NCBI GenBank assembly: GCA_022561215.1
Contig: JADFRQ010000023.1
Location: 1-39,101, forward strand
Direction: 5' to 3'
Length of the DNA stretch: 39,101 nt
Source of the DNA: Chloroflexota bacterium
Lineage (GTDB): Bacteria > Chloroflexota > Anaerolineae > Anaerolineales > E44-bin32
Position numbers and translations under genes: made by a program. The notes under the pieces are model-generated. The model ran no database searches. It saw nothing but the letters and a program-made list of their open reading frames with translations, and was not told the DNA's origin. Shown here one piece after another: positions 8,571-17,143 of the stretch. Numbering within the stretch: position 1 is the stretch's first letter; each line of letters begins with the position of its first letter.

Positions 8571-9203
8571 TCAGTCTTTTGGTCGAATTTGTGATGGTGC
8601 GCGGACCATCTCAAAGAGATCATTAACGTGGGTGTAGGTCGTTCCCGCCATTCGACCAATGGGATGCAATTTCAGTGGATCGATTTTATCGCCGCCAAAC
8701 AAGACATCTTCGGCAACATGAATCATCAAGACCTTGCCAATTACGATACTTCCCCCTCCGGGCTGATTGCCAATTTCGATGATTTGGGCAACCTTGCATT
8801 CGAAGTTAATCGGACTTTCGGCCACGCGTGGCGCACGGACGCTGTCGGAGGGGATCGGGGTGAGTCCCGCGACGTCAAATTCGTTGGTCTCTCGAGGAAA
8901 CTCCGTTGCGGTTGTATTCATCGCCTCGGCCAGATCTTCCGTCACGATATTGACCACAAATTCCCCAGTGGCGCGCACATTGTGCAGCGTATCCTTCTGA
9001 CCTAAATCTGTCGAACGCACGGACGGACAAAAGAGCAAGTGTGCCGGGTTCGAACATACCGCATTGAAAAAGGAAAAGGGCGCCAGGTTCGGCCTCCCCG
9101 ATGAATCAACTGTCGAAATCCAGCCAATGGGACGTGGGACAATCGCACCAATCATTAATTTGTAAACCGTTCTCCAATTGCCTTCATCTGGGCGTAATTG
9201 CAT
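8571..9203 (-). CDS. Flavin reductase-like FMN-binding split-barrel protein
   Basis: A 210-residue member of the flavin reductase-like split-barrel family. The segments IVPRPIGWISTVDSSGRPNLAPFSFFNAV (read in parts) and KDTLHNVRATGEFVVNIV are characteristic, with FMN phosphate and isoalloxazine contacts expected from the PRPIGW and NLAPFSFF stretches. It is the last gene of the homogentisate cluster, 116 bp downstream of hmgA on the same strand, so it may act in aromatic degradation. It is longer than flavin reductases paired with two-component monooxygenases (about 160-170 residues) and no monooxygenase is present here. Its substrate is unknown; a thiol-independent isomerase role would be speculation. 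GGGAG lies upstream of the ATG. Confidence 0.8.
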   Translation of the reverse strand: MQLRPDEGNWRTVYKLMIGAIVPRPIGWISTVDSSGRPNLAPFSFFNAVCSNPAHLLFCPSVRSTDLGQKDTLHNVRATGEFVVNIVTEDLAEAMNTTATEFPRETNEFDVAGLTPIPSDSVRAPRVAESPINFECKVAQIIEIGNQPGGGSIVIGKVLMIHVAEDVLFGGDKIDPLKLHPIGRMAGTTYTHVNDLFEMVRAPSQIRPKD

Positions 9204-9319
9204 GTTTTATCGCGCTCCCTGTTTAATGCGATGTAGATTCCTTTGCAGACAGCGTTTTTCGCGACGCAGGAACCAGAAGTGGTCGAGGGTGTTTGCGGGC
9301 GGCGCAATGCAAGAGTTTC

Positions 9320-10486
9320 TTACTCGCCGTCCCCTTCCATCCAGGAATTCATGTATTCGTTTTTTTCCAATTCCAGCGCGGGCACAGCAACATCCAGTGG
9401 TCGGAAAGTGTCGACCATCACCGCAAGTTCATCCGTGCGTTTCTTACCGATGGAAGCTTCCGTTGCCCCAGGCTGCGGCCCGTGGGGCAGCCCGCTTGGA
9501 TGGAGCGTGATATCGTATTTGCCAATTCCCTTGCGGGACATAAAGTTGCCATCGCAATAGTACAACACCTCGTCCGAATTAACATTGGAATGGTTGTAGG
9601 GGGTTGGTATGGCTTCCGGATGGTAATCAAATTGGCGCGGCACAAACGAGCAGATGACGAAATTCCAACCCCGAAAAGTCAGGTGCGATGGGGGCGGCTT
9701 ATGCAGCATGCCCGTGATCGGCTCGTAATCGTGGATATTAAATATCCACGGGTACAAATAACCGTCCCAACCTACCACATCGAAGGGATGATGATCGAGA
9801 ACATGCAGGCTGATCTGATTGCGTGCCTTTACCCTGACTTGAAATTCACCACGCTCCGTGTGCATTTCCAGCTCTTCGGGGACGCGGAAGTCTCTTTCCG
9901 TATACGGTGCATGTTCGTTCATCTGCCCATGTTTATTGCGCCAGTGAGACGGCGTTTCGATTTGGGTAGCGGACTCGATGACGAAGAATCTCGCTTCCTT
10001 CTCCTCAAGGTCCATCTTCCAGGTCGTGCCGTAGGGAATCACAATGTAATCTCCTGCGCGGAAGGGCAGTTTGCCGAACTGGGTATGCAAGACGCCTGAG
10101 CCTTCGTGCGTGAACCATACTTCATAGGATTGAGCATTGCGGTAGAAGTAATCCATACTGTCGGTGGGACGGGAAACACCCAGGGTGACATCCGAATTCC
10201 CCAGAAGAACTCTCTTTGCAGAAACGGCATCGCCGCCGGAAGGAATATCTTTGGTCCCAAATGCGCGGTGACGAAGGGGACCAAAATCAGCATATTCCGG
10301 TTGCGCGGGGCCGAGCGACTCGACTCTCAACACCCGCGGGGGCAAGAAATGATGGTAGAGGATAGACTGCAACCCGGAAAACCCCTCCAGCCCCATAACC
10401 TCCTCACGATAAAGTTTGCCATCCGGCTTTCTGAACTGAACGTGACGTTTTTGGGGCATGTCCCCCAATCGATGGTAAAAAGGCAT
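9320..10486 (-). CDS. hmgA: Homogentisate 1,2-dioxygenase
   Basis: A 388-residue Fe(II) cupin enzyme that opens the homogentisate ring to maleylacetoacetate. The C-terminal cupin carries the iron ligands: PYNHSNVNSDEVLYY (His and Glu) and the last His in SGLPHGPQPG. The HLTFRGWNF segment and the N-terminal YHRLGDMPQKRH are also typical. The length fits the shorter prokaryotic form rather than the ~440-residue proteobacterial and eukaryotic enzyme. AAGGAG lies six bases before the ATG, just after a perfect inverted repeat that may be an operator. The neighbours (FAH-family hydrolase, HPPD, aminotransferase) supply its substrate and process its product. Confidence 0.93.
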   Translation of the reverse strand: MPFYHRLGDMPQKRHVQFRKPDGKLYREEVMGLEGFSGLQSILYHHFLPPRVLRVESLGPAQPEYADFGPLRHRAFGTKDIPSGGDAVSAKRVLLGNSDVTLGVSRPTDSMDYFYRNAQSYEVWFTHEGSGVLHTQFGKLPFRAGDYIVIPYGTTWKMDLEEKEARFFVIESATQIETPSHWRNKHGQMNEHAPYTERDFRVPEELEMHTERGEFQVRVKARNQISLHVLDHHPFDVVGWDGYLYPWIFNIHDYEPITGMLHKPPPSHLTFRGWNFVICSFVPRQFDYHPEAIPTPYNHSNVNSDEVLYYCDGNFMSRKGIGKYDITLHPSGLPHGPQPGATEASIGKKRTDELAVMVDTFRPLDVAVPALELEKNEYMNSWMEGDGE

Positions 10487-10499
10487 GATTTTCTCCTTG

Positions 10500-10518
10500 A
10501 CATTTACAAAGTAAATGT
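10500..10518. promoter_or_regulatory. Perfect inverted repeat just upstream of hmgA
   Basis: ACATTTAC-AAA-GTAAATGT has perfect 8-bp arms and ends a few bases before the hmgA ribosome-binding site. Its symmetry and position would suit an operator. A further 17-bp sequence next to it (10519-10535) recurs with one mismatch upstream of the FAH gene (11675-11691). Confidence 0.45.
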
Positions 10519-10655
10519 GTTAATAAGTTGATGGGTCAATGTGGCAAAGCGGATAAATTTGCTCTCGCGAAATACCACATCAACAAAAATCCTGGGGCGG
10601 AAATTTCCGCCATGTTGATATTTTCTCCTACAAACTTTTTGACGTCTTATCGTAT

Positions 10656-11663
10656 TCACTCATTATCTTTTTTCGCACCTACCCTATTTCTCAAAACTCC
10701 CATCTTCTCAATCTCAAGCTCGACAATATCACCCGTTTGCAGCCAGGGCCCTTCGCCCTTCGTCAACTCAAGCAGACTGCCGCTTCCGACGGTTCCCGAT
10801 CCGATCACTTCGCCTGGCAGCAGAACCACGTCTTGCGAGGCGCGCGCGATCATATCCCCAAAGGAATAAGTGATATCCTTCCAATTTCCGCGGGAGCGTT
10901 CAACATTGTTCACTCTAGCGACCATCTCCAGATCATAAACGCCTGGCCGGTCTGTGGCATGTTCCTCGAGCTCGTCTGCCGTGGTAATCCAGGGGCCCAG
11001 CGAAGAAGCAAAGTCCTTCCCTTTCGCCGGTCCCAGACCTACCTTCATTTCGATGCGCTGCGTGTCGCGTGCCGACCAATCGTTGAATACCGTATACCCG
11101 AAGATGTACTCTTCCGCGAGCTCGGCCTGGATATCCCGGCCAGATTTTCCAATCACGCAAGCAACTTCCAGCTCATAATCCAGCGCCTTGCTGTGGCTGG
11201 GGTAGGGTACCGTTTGATCCGGGCCGAAGATGGCGTTGGGATTGGTGAAATAAAAGACCGGAATTTGGTACCACTCCTCGGGAATATCCCGCCCGCGATT
11301 TTTATAGGCCGTGCGCACGTGTTCCTCAAAAGCATAGAAGTCCCGCATTCCGAGCGGCCGGAGCAGAGGCGGGAGCAACATGACATCATCCATCTTGTAC
11401 CCCACCTGCGCCCTGCCCGCGCCCTTCAAATGCAGGAGGTCTAAACCTTCAAGCGCCGCAACCAGGCTGCGCGCATAATCCCATAAATCATCGCCGGCGT
11501 GGATTAGCTCAATCAATGTCTCCGGTAAAGATCGCGCGCTGATGCTCTGCGCACCTTGAGCCCATGTGCGCGCGGCAGCGAGATCGATCACGATCTTCCC
11601 GACCATTGCTCCGAGGCGAACTTGCCGTGGTGCGGAGGGTAAAACGAAATTTAAATAGCGCAT
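10656..11663 (-). CDS. Fumarylacetoacetate hydrolase family protein
   Basis: A 335-residue FAH-fold hydrolase. The catalytic C-terminal domain shows LDYELEVACVIGKSGRDI (metal-binding Glu residues), YTVFNDWSARDTQ (metal Asp), GPAKGKDFASSLGPWI (Lys and the GPW loop), and LLPGEVIGSGTVGSGSL near the end. The N-terminal ~100 residues are the usual regulatory domain of this subfamily. In this cluster it is expected to split fumarylacetoacetate into fumarate and acetoacetate. The family also includes related acylpyruvate and diketo-acid hydrolases, so context decides the call. It lies 169 bp upstream of hmgA. The ATG has no visible Shine-Dalgarno site. Confidence 0.85.
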   Translation of the reverse strand: MRYLNFVLPSAPRQVRLGAMVGKIVIDLAAARTWAQGAQSISARSLPETLIELIHAGDDLWDYARSLVAALEGLDLLHLKGAGRAQVGYKMDDVMLLPPLLRPLGMRDFYAFEEHVRTAYKNRGRDIPEEWYQIPVFYFTNPNAIFGPDQTVPYPSHSKALDYELEVACVIGKSGRDIQAELAEEYIFGYTVFNDWSARDTQRIEMKVGLGPAKGKDFASSLGPWITTADELEEHATDRPGVYDLEMVARVNNVERSRGNWKDITYSFGDMIARASQDVVLLPGEVIGSGTVGSGSLLELTKGEGPWLQTGDIVELEIEKMGVLRNRVGAKKDNE

Positions 11664-11822
11664 TGTATAAGGGAGTAAATAAGTTGATGGGAAGAAGAGT
11701 TATAAGGAATCGGTAACCAGGAATCTGGGATCAGGTGTTCACAGTTGTCTCTCGCCATGTACACTGGATAAGTCACAGCCGTCATCCCGATTTACTGATC
11801 ACTGATTACCTAATCCCTGGCC

Positions 11823-12950
11823 TCACAAATTTCCTCTCCGATCTTGCTCGATCTCCAGGGCTTCGAAGAGTGCCTTGAAATTTCCTTTCCCAAATCCGCG
11901 GCTGCCATGGCGTTCGATTACCTCGATAAAGGCTGTGGGTCTATCCTGGATCGGCTTAGAAAATATCTGCAGCAAGTAGCCTTCATCATCGCGGTCCGCC
12001 AGAATGCCGAGCTTGCGAATCTCATCCAGCGGCTCGTCAATGGGCCCAATGCGATCCGGAAGTATATCGTAGTACGTGTCCGGAACGCGAAGAAATTGGA
12101 TGCCGTTGCGCTGCAGCTTCTTTACTGTTGCTAGAATGTCTCCTGTTGCCATGGCGATATGCTGCACGCCTGGAGTGACATAAAAATCCAGGTATTCCTC
12201 GATTTGGCTCTTGCGTTTGCCCTCTGCGGGCTCGTTGATGGGAAATTTTACTCTGCCGGTGCCATCCTGCATTACTTTGGACATCAGAGCAGAGTATTCG
12301 GTGCTGATGTCTTCGTCGTCAAAGTGGAGCAATTGACGGAACCCCATCACCGAGTGGTAGAACTTCACCCAGGTATCCATCTTCCCCAACTCGACATTTC
12401 CCACGACATGATCGACGGCAACAAGATCAGTGGCTGGATTGCCGGGGTTCCGTGGCTCATAAGTCGGGGCGAAGACTCCTTCGTAATCTGATCGATCAAC
12501 GAAGACGTGTAATACTTCGCCGTAGGTGTGAATCGCGGAAGTGCGGTAGACGCCGGAATCATCGGCCTCTTCCTTCGGCGCCCATGCACTACGGGCGCCA
12601 CGTTCCATTGTCGCAGCATAGGCTTCTTCAACATCATCCACCTGCAGCGCCACAACTTTAACCCCGTCGCCATGCAGCAATTGATGGGCTGACATTTCGT
12701 CACTGGGCCCGTAGGCGGAAGATAATATAAAGCGTATCTTCCCAGATTCGAGCACATAGGAGGCAAATCTTCGATTGCCTGTTTCCAAACCTGAAAAGGC
12801 TGTGACCTTGAATCCAAAACCCTTCGACCAATAATACATCGATTGCAGAGCGTTTCCGACCCAGAAATGAATATGGTCGATACTCTTAATTTGAAGAAAA
12901 TCTGCTTCCTCGGTGATGGGTCTGTCTCCTGTCGAGACCAACTCAGCCAT
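11823..12950 (-). CDS. hppD: 4-hydroxyphenylpyruvate dioxygenase
   Basis: A 375-residue tandem VOC-fold Fe(II) dioxygenase that converts 4-hydroxyphenylpyruvate to homogentisate. The N-terminal VOC half starts at IDHIHFWVGNA. The C-terminal half carries the iron triad: His in VDHVVGNVE (about 180), His in PGVQHIAMAT (about 260), and Glu in TAFIEVIERHG (about 345). The C-terminal gate helix with the FGKGNFKALFEA stretch is present. AAGGAG precedes the ATG by seven bases. It lies 96 bp downstream of the aminotransferase that should make its substrate and 159 bp upstream of the FAH-family gene, following pathway order. The assignment is firm. Confidence 0.95.
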   Translation of the reverse strand: MAELVSTGDRPITEEADFLQIKSIDHIHFWVGNALQSMYYWSKGFGFKVTAFSGLETGNRRFASYVLESGKIRFILSSAYGPSDEMSAHQLLHGDGVKVVALQVDDVEEAYAATMERGARSAWAPKEEADDSGVYRTSAIHTYGEVLHVFVDRSDYEGVFAPTYEPRNPGNPATDLVAVDHVVGNVELGKMDTWVKFYHSVMGFRQLLHFDDEDISTEYSALMSKVMQDGTGRVKFPINEPAEGKRKSQIEEYLDFYVTPGVQHIAMATGDILATVKKLQRNGIQFLRVPDTYYDILPDRIGPIDEPLDEIRKLGILADRDDEGYLLQIFSKPIQDRPTAFIEVIERHGSRGFGKGNFKALFEALEIEQDRRGNL

Positions 12951-13046
12951 ACTACATCTCCTTTCGACACTCCTGTATGAAATCAGGGGTCGTCAGATCG
13001 TTCATCTTCGTTTGCGCATAGGCCGGATTATGGGCCGCGTGTATGT

Positions 13047-14225
13047 TTATTCGGTTGCCTGAATCACACTCGTCAATCGCGCGATCGCTTCCCGGATCAT
13101 GGCCGGTGTAGCGTTGCTAAAATTCAAACGCATCGTGTTGCGATGGCCACCGTTAACAGCAAACGCCGCTCCTGGTATATAGGCCACTTTTTGGTCCAGC
13201 GCCGCTTCAAACATGTCCCAGGTATCCACTCCATTATGCAACGAAACCCAGCTAAAGAGCCCGCCCTCAGGCCGGGTCCATGTTGCCACATCGGATAGAT
13301 GCTCCTCAAGCGCCCCCATCAGCGCCGAACTTCTTTCGAGATTGAGTGCATTGAGATTAGCAATATAGGGTTCGAACAGATCTCGATCGAAGAACTCCAT
13401 CACCGCGCGCTGCGTCAGCGTAGACGATTCGAGATCGAAGGATTCACGAATAACCGTGATCGCTGGCAACATCTCCTGCGCGGCGACGATCCATCCCAAG
13501 CGGATCGACGGTGCCAGCATTTTCGAAAATGAGCCCACATAAAAGACGTTTCCAGCATTGTCGAACGCCTTGATTGGAGGGCTGCGATCCCCCGAAAAAC
13601 GCAATGCCGAGTAAGGATCGTCCTCAATCACCGCCACCCCGTATTCTTCGGCCAAGGCTGCCGCGCGGGCGCGCTTTTCTTTGGATAAGCTTACACCCAA
13701 AGGATTATGGAAATCCGGAATCAACACTGCAAAGCGTGGGCGTGGATCTTGACGAAACGCTGCTTCCAGCGCCTGCATATCGGCGCCTGTCGAATGATCC
13801 GTGGGAATGGCGCGCAGCGCGGCGCCGCGCCCAAGGGTGATTTGGTGAATCCCCGTAAACGTTATTTCTTCGACGACCGCCGGATCTCCTGGATCGAGCA
13901 ATAAACGCGAGAGGATTGCCAATCCCTGCTGCGCGCCATTGGTGATAAATATTTGTTCGCCCTCGCATGCCACACCCATCTTGGTCATGTACTCAGCAAT
14001 CCAATTCCGCAGCGGCGCATATTGCGGGCTGTACTGCATTGCTTTCGCCCCATCACGATCAAGAACCGCATTTAAACAACTGCGAAATTGCTCAACGGGC
14101 ATGTTTTCGTTGGCAGGTAATCCTCCCGCAAGAGAGATGATATCGGGGTCAACCGCCAATCCCAGCAGCTCGCGTAGCACCGAGCGTTTCAGACGCTCAA
14201 CTTCATGGCTTAATTGAAAGCCCAT
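13047..14225 (-). CDS. PLP-dependent aminotransferase (fold type I), probable aromatic amino acid transaminase
   Basis: A 392-residue class I/II aminotransferase of the LysN/2-aminoadipate-like (MocR-related) group, without the GntR DNA-binding domain. Visible are IISLAGGLPANENMP near the N terminus, TNGAQQGLAILSRLL, VIEDDPYSALRF, and YVGSFSKMLAPSIRLGW with the PLP lysine (about residue 236); MRLNFSN near the end supplies the substrate-carboxylate Arg. Enzymes of this group accept aromatic and 2-aminoadipate substrates. Placement directly upstream of hppD points to tyrosine or phenylalanine as amino donor. A TATAAT box ends six bases before the ATG and no Shine-Dalgarno site is present, so the message may be leaderless. 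Confidence 0.85.
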   Translation of the reverse strand: MGFQLSHEVERLKRSVLRELLGLAVDPDIISLAGGLPANENMPVEQFRSCLNAVLDRDGAKAMQYSPQYAPLRNWIAEYMTKMGVACEGEQIFITNGAQQGLAILSRLLLDPGDPAVVEEITFTGIHQITLGRGAALRAIPTDHSTGADMQALEAAFRQDPRPRFAVLIPDFHNPLGVSLSKEKRARAAALAEEYGVAVIEDDPYSALRFSGDRSPPIKAFDNAGNVFYVGSFSKMLAPSIRLGWIVAAQEMLPAITVIRESFDLESSTLTQRAVMEFFDRDLFEPYIANLNALNLERSSALMGALEEHLSDVATWTRPEGGLFSWVSLHNGVDTWDMFEAALDQKVAYIPGAAFAVNGGHRNTMRLNFSNATPAMIREAIARLTSVIQATE

Positions 14226-14231
14226 GGGAGA

Positions 14232-14237
14232 ATTATA
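14232..14237 (-). promoter_or_regulatory. -10 box (TATAAT) immediately upstream of the aminotransferase ATG
   Basis: On the minus strand TATAAT is followed by six bases and then the ATG at 14225. That spacing would put the transcription start on or next to the start codon. No clear -35 hexamer is visible, so confidence is modest. Confidence 0.4.
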
Positions 14238-14621
14238 CTTGTGCTAAGTCATCGTGCATGGGATGGGTTGTCATTCTCAGCCAAACAAAGAGGATGCAAA
14301 TGCCTTTCAACGAACGAGAGGATCTCGTTGCCCATGGAAAAGGACTTTTCTCATTGGAAAACGAGTTTCTTCGTCGCTTCGGATTATGAAGCGCCTTCGC
14401 TCCTCAGTATGCCATCGTTCCACATCTATTATCTTGTCTCAGTACTAACAGCCTCCCCGCGCGGCAGCGGGATGTCATTAAGTTACAGGGGAGCTGAGCC
14501 AGATCGCTCTCCTGCGCCTACGCAATGCAGCGCGTTTTTCACTTTCCATGCCCTTGATAATCACTATGATAGGGCGATTATGCCAGGGCAATCCAAGTTG
14601 CCCATTGAAGGAGAATACTGG

Positions 14622-15758
14622 ATGAAATCCGGAAGCACCCTGATAGTTCCTGTGCTCACCCTCGCTATTGCGGGTTTGGCTTGCATTTCACCCCTTGATC
14701 AGGGGCAAAATGAAATCGAAATTGAATCATCCTCTTCCTCCCCTGCGGCAGAGGATAAGTCTTCCGTAATTGAACTTCCGCCAGCCGACGACGAAGCACA
14801 ATATGAAATCGCCCCTATCATCCGGGCGGGTTTGTGGAATCCTGCGAATTTGACCAGCTATCGGTCCGACTATGTGATCACTTTTGATGGGGTTTCCGAT
14901 GGAGAAAACATCCAGGGGTCGATGAGTTTTCTCATGGAAATAACCACTGACCCACCGGCACAGCATATTCTCATGGATTTCGAGGGATATGATTTCGGCG
15001 CTGAAAGTCCTACCAACATCGAGCTTTATGTGTTGGATGACACCCTTTATGCAAACATGGGGATCGAGCAGGGATGGATCCTATTACCTGGAGCCGGGTT
15101 CGCCGCTATGCGGGAGGGCCTCTTCCTTCCCGAAGAAATGATCGACCTGCCGGCAGAGGCTCGCCGCAGCTTGCTCCCGGAAACCGTCAACGGAGTGATC
15201 AGCTGGCACTACAGGATCGACGAATCGAATTTCCAGGCCGATTCGACGGTGTATGACAGCATGTTGGCCGATGCCTGGGTGGCTGTCGATGGTGGCTACC
15301 TCGTTAAAATGGATGCAACCTTCAGCGGTTCTTTCCTCGAGAGTGGGGGGCAGGGTTCTTTCCTGGATGAAGGCACGATTCAATTCATCTTTAACCTTCT
15401 GGATGTGAATCAAGGTTTTCGGATTGAGCTTCCTGCGGCGGCATTGCAGGCCGGCGACTTCGCCCTCGATGATCTTATAAGCATTGGGGAATGGTCCCGG
15501 GAAGATATTCCGCTTCCCACGGACGCCATTATCGCCTTCTCCACTCCGCAGTTGGTGGAAGCTGAAACGGCATTATCCGTAGAAGCCGCGCGTGATTTTA
15601 TGGTCGCCCAATTACAGGCCAATGCATGGCTGCAAGAAGGTGAGCCATACGGTGACACAGACAGTTACTTTGCCAATTATTACAAAGGGGATGAAGCTCT
15701 CTCATTGGCGATCAATAACGTTGATCAACGTACGAGTATATTTATCATCCTGGAGTGA
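14622..15758 (+). CDS. Secreted lipoprotein of unknown function
   Basis: A 378-residue protein. The start at 14622 is set by AAGGAG eight bases upstream and by the signal peptide that follows: MKSGSTLIVPVLTLAIAGLAC, a lipobox (LAGLAC-type) with lipid-modified Cys near residue 21. A much longer open frame exists upstream, but its translation is not protein-like. After a Ser/Glu-rich linker (about 25-55), the body alternates beta-strand-like segments (LMDFEGYDFGAES, ELYVLDDTLYANMG, YLVKMDATFSG) resembling the LppX/LolA-like lipoprotein fold; that resemblance is a weak inference. It is divergent from the tyrosine cluster; the 396 bp between them hold both promoters but no gene I can see. Confidence 0.75.
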   Translation: MKSGSTLIVPVLTLAIAGLACISPLDQGQNEIEIESSSSSPAAEDKSSVIELPPADDEAQYEIAPIIRAGLWNPANLTSYRSDYVITFDGVSDGENIQGSMSFLMEITTDPPAQHILMDFEGYDFGAESPTNIELYVLDDTLYANMGIEQGWILLPGAGFAAMREGLFLPEEMIDLPAEARRSLLPETVNGVISWHYRIDESNFQADSTVYDSMLADAWVAVDGGYLVKMDATFSGSFLESGGQGSFLDEGTIQFIFNLLDVNQGFRIELPAAALQAGDFALDDLISIGEWSREDIPLPTDAIIAFSTPQLVEAETALSVEAARDFMVAQLQANAWLQEGEPYGDTDSYFANYYKGDEALSLAINNVDQRTSIFIILE

Positions 15759-15862
15759 GTGGCGGATCAAAACGCATGCGGCCATGAACAGTCAAGTCCC
15801 GCAGTCGGCATGCGAAAATGTGAAGGTAGGATCTCGCACGGCGTTTTTTTGCCTGAGTATGA

Positions 15863-17143
15863 TTATGCGTCGATTGCGGTTTGATCTTCTTGCTGTTCCC
15901 CCGCTTCCATGGTCGTTTCTTCGGACGAACGTTCGGCCATAATCTGGCGCACAGTTTCCCGCAAAGTGCTGCGTTTCGGTTTGTTTTTTCCCAGCGATTT
16001 CAAACGCTTGATTGTCGCGCGGCTCATGGCCTTTGTAATTTGTCCCATCATCTCACGTGAAATTTTCTCGCCGCGTTCAAACCAGATTGCCGCCGCGTAG
16101 CCGAGCGCGGATGTTGTTCCTGCGGCGACTCCTGCCGCTATCAGCCAGCCTGGCGGGCCGCTCAATTTGCTCATTTCGTAGAATATCGATCGTCCCACGA
16201 CGGCCATCCCAAAAGTCGCCACGAGTTCGCGCGCGCGCCGCAGCGTAATTTTATAGGCATAGATACGTGCAATCGATAACACCAATGCCGCCTGAATACC
16301 CAATAGCGGGAAGAAATCCAGGAAAGGAAGGGGCGTGACCGCAATCGCGGCGGCAGTTGAGGCAGCCTTAGAGATCGAACGCTGAGTCAGATTCCAGCGA
16401 TATTCCGGCAGGGCTGCCCCCAGAGCCGCAACGATGCCCGGTTCGCTCTTGGCAATGGCGATTAATACCTTATCCAGGCCAACCCCTTTTTTGGCACTGA
16501 TAGGAAGAATGCTCTCGGAGGGGATTCCAAGATTGCCTGCCGCAGATCCAAGTACCTGCGGGCGGTCCTTGGAGACCAAATCCATTTTATTCAAGGCAAC
16601 AATCGTCGGCTTGCCCAGATCCATTATTTCGCGATAAAGCGCCTGCTCTGGCGCCAGGATTCCATGTGTGGCATCCAGCAAGAGCACGATTACGTCCGCT
16701 TCCTGTGCGGCATTTAATGCGCGCGTTTTCTCCACATCCCCCACTCCCCCGGGCGCATCTGCGCCTGGGGTGTCGATTACGTTGAATAACCCGGCATCTG
16801 CCGCACTGCTGAACCGCGTAGTGCCAGGCACTGCGCTCACCCTGGCGCGATCGGCTTTTGTGCGAACAAACTGATTGTAAAGCGTGGATTTCCCGACGTT
16901 GACCGGCCCCAATATAACAACCTTATGTTTGCTTCCAGCAGCAACGCGCAGATGCTCTACTGCTTGATCAATAAGCGCCTGCCATCCTTTTAACTCTGCA
17001 GGGAGGTAGCCCAGCGCCTGCGTTAGGTCCTTTCGAGTGTTTTTTGGTAGCGCGTTCCACGCTTTATGAAGATCTTCCCTCCAACGTTCAACAAATTCAT
17101 CAAAATCGAATGCTCCATTTTGCATGTCGCTGTTGGAACCCAC
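15863..17143 (-). CDS. Era/dynamin-like GTPase with C-terminal membrane domain
   Basis: A 426-residue protein. A helical N terminus (1-70) precedes a TRAFAC-class GTPase domain with all motifs: G1 GPVNVGKS (79-86), G2 Thr in VPGTTRF, G3 DTPGAD, G4 NKMD and G5 SAKKG. The C-terminal half (about 245-370) has hydrophobic segments (STAAAIAVTPLPFLDFFPLLGIQ in parts, and PPGWLIAAGVAAGTTSALGYAAAIWF in parts) resembling the DUF697-type membrane domains attached to such GTPases. A basic tail follows. The GTG at 17143 is used because AGGAG lies nine bases upstream. Such proteins are usually linked to membrane remodelling or membrane stress; the specific role here is unknown. Confidence 0.85.
   Translation of the reverse strand: MGSNSDMQNGAFDFDEFVERWREDLHKAWNALPKNTRKDLTQALGYLPAELKGWQALIDQAVEHLRVAAGSKHKVVILGPVNVGKSTLYNQFVRTKADRARVSAVPGTTRFSSAADAGLFNVIDTPGADAPGGVGDVEKTRALNAAQEADVIVLLLDATHGILAPEQALYREIMDLGKPTIVALNKMDLVSKDRPQVLGSAAGNLGIPSESILPISAKKGVGLDKVLIAIAKSEPGIVAALGAALPEYRWNLTQRSISKAASTAAAIAVTPLPFLDFFPLLGIQAALVLSIARIYAYKITLRRARELVATFGMAVVGRSIFYEMSKLSGPPGWLIAAGVAAGTTSALGYAAAIWFERGEKISREMMGQITKAMSRATIKRLKSLGKNKPKRSTLRETVRQIMAERSSEETTMEAGEQQEDQTAIDA

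Noticed and set aside
9045..9060. tRNA T-loop-like GGGTTCGAA
   Set aside because: It lies inside the flavin reductase-like coding sequence with no cloverleaf around it.
9293..11444. Long plus-strand frames opposite hmgA and the FAH gene
   Set aside because: These are antisense shadows of clearly assigned enzymes.
14214..14621. 136-residue N-terminal extension of the lipoprotein frame
   Set aside because: The text is not protein-like, and a signal peptide with a good ribosome site begins at 14622.
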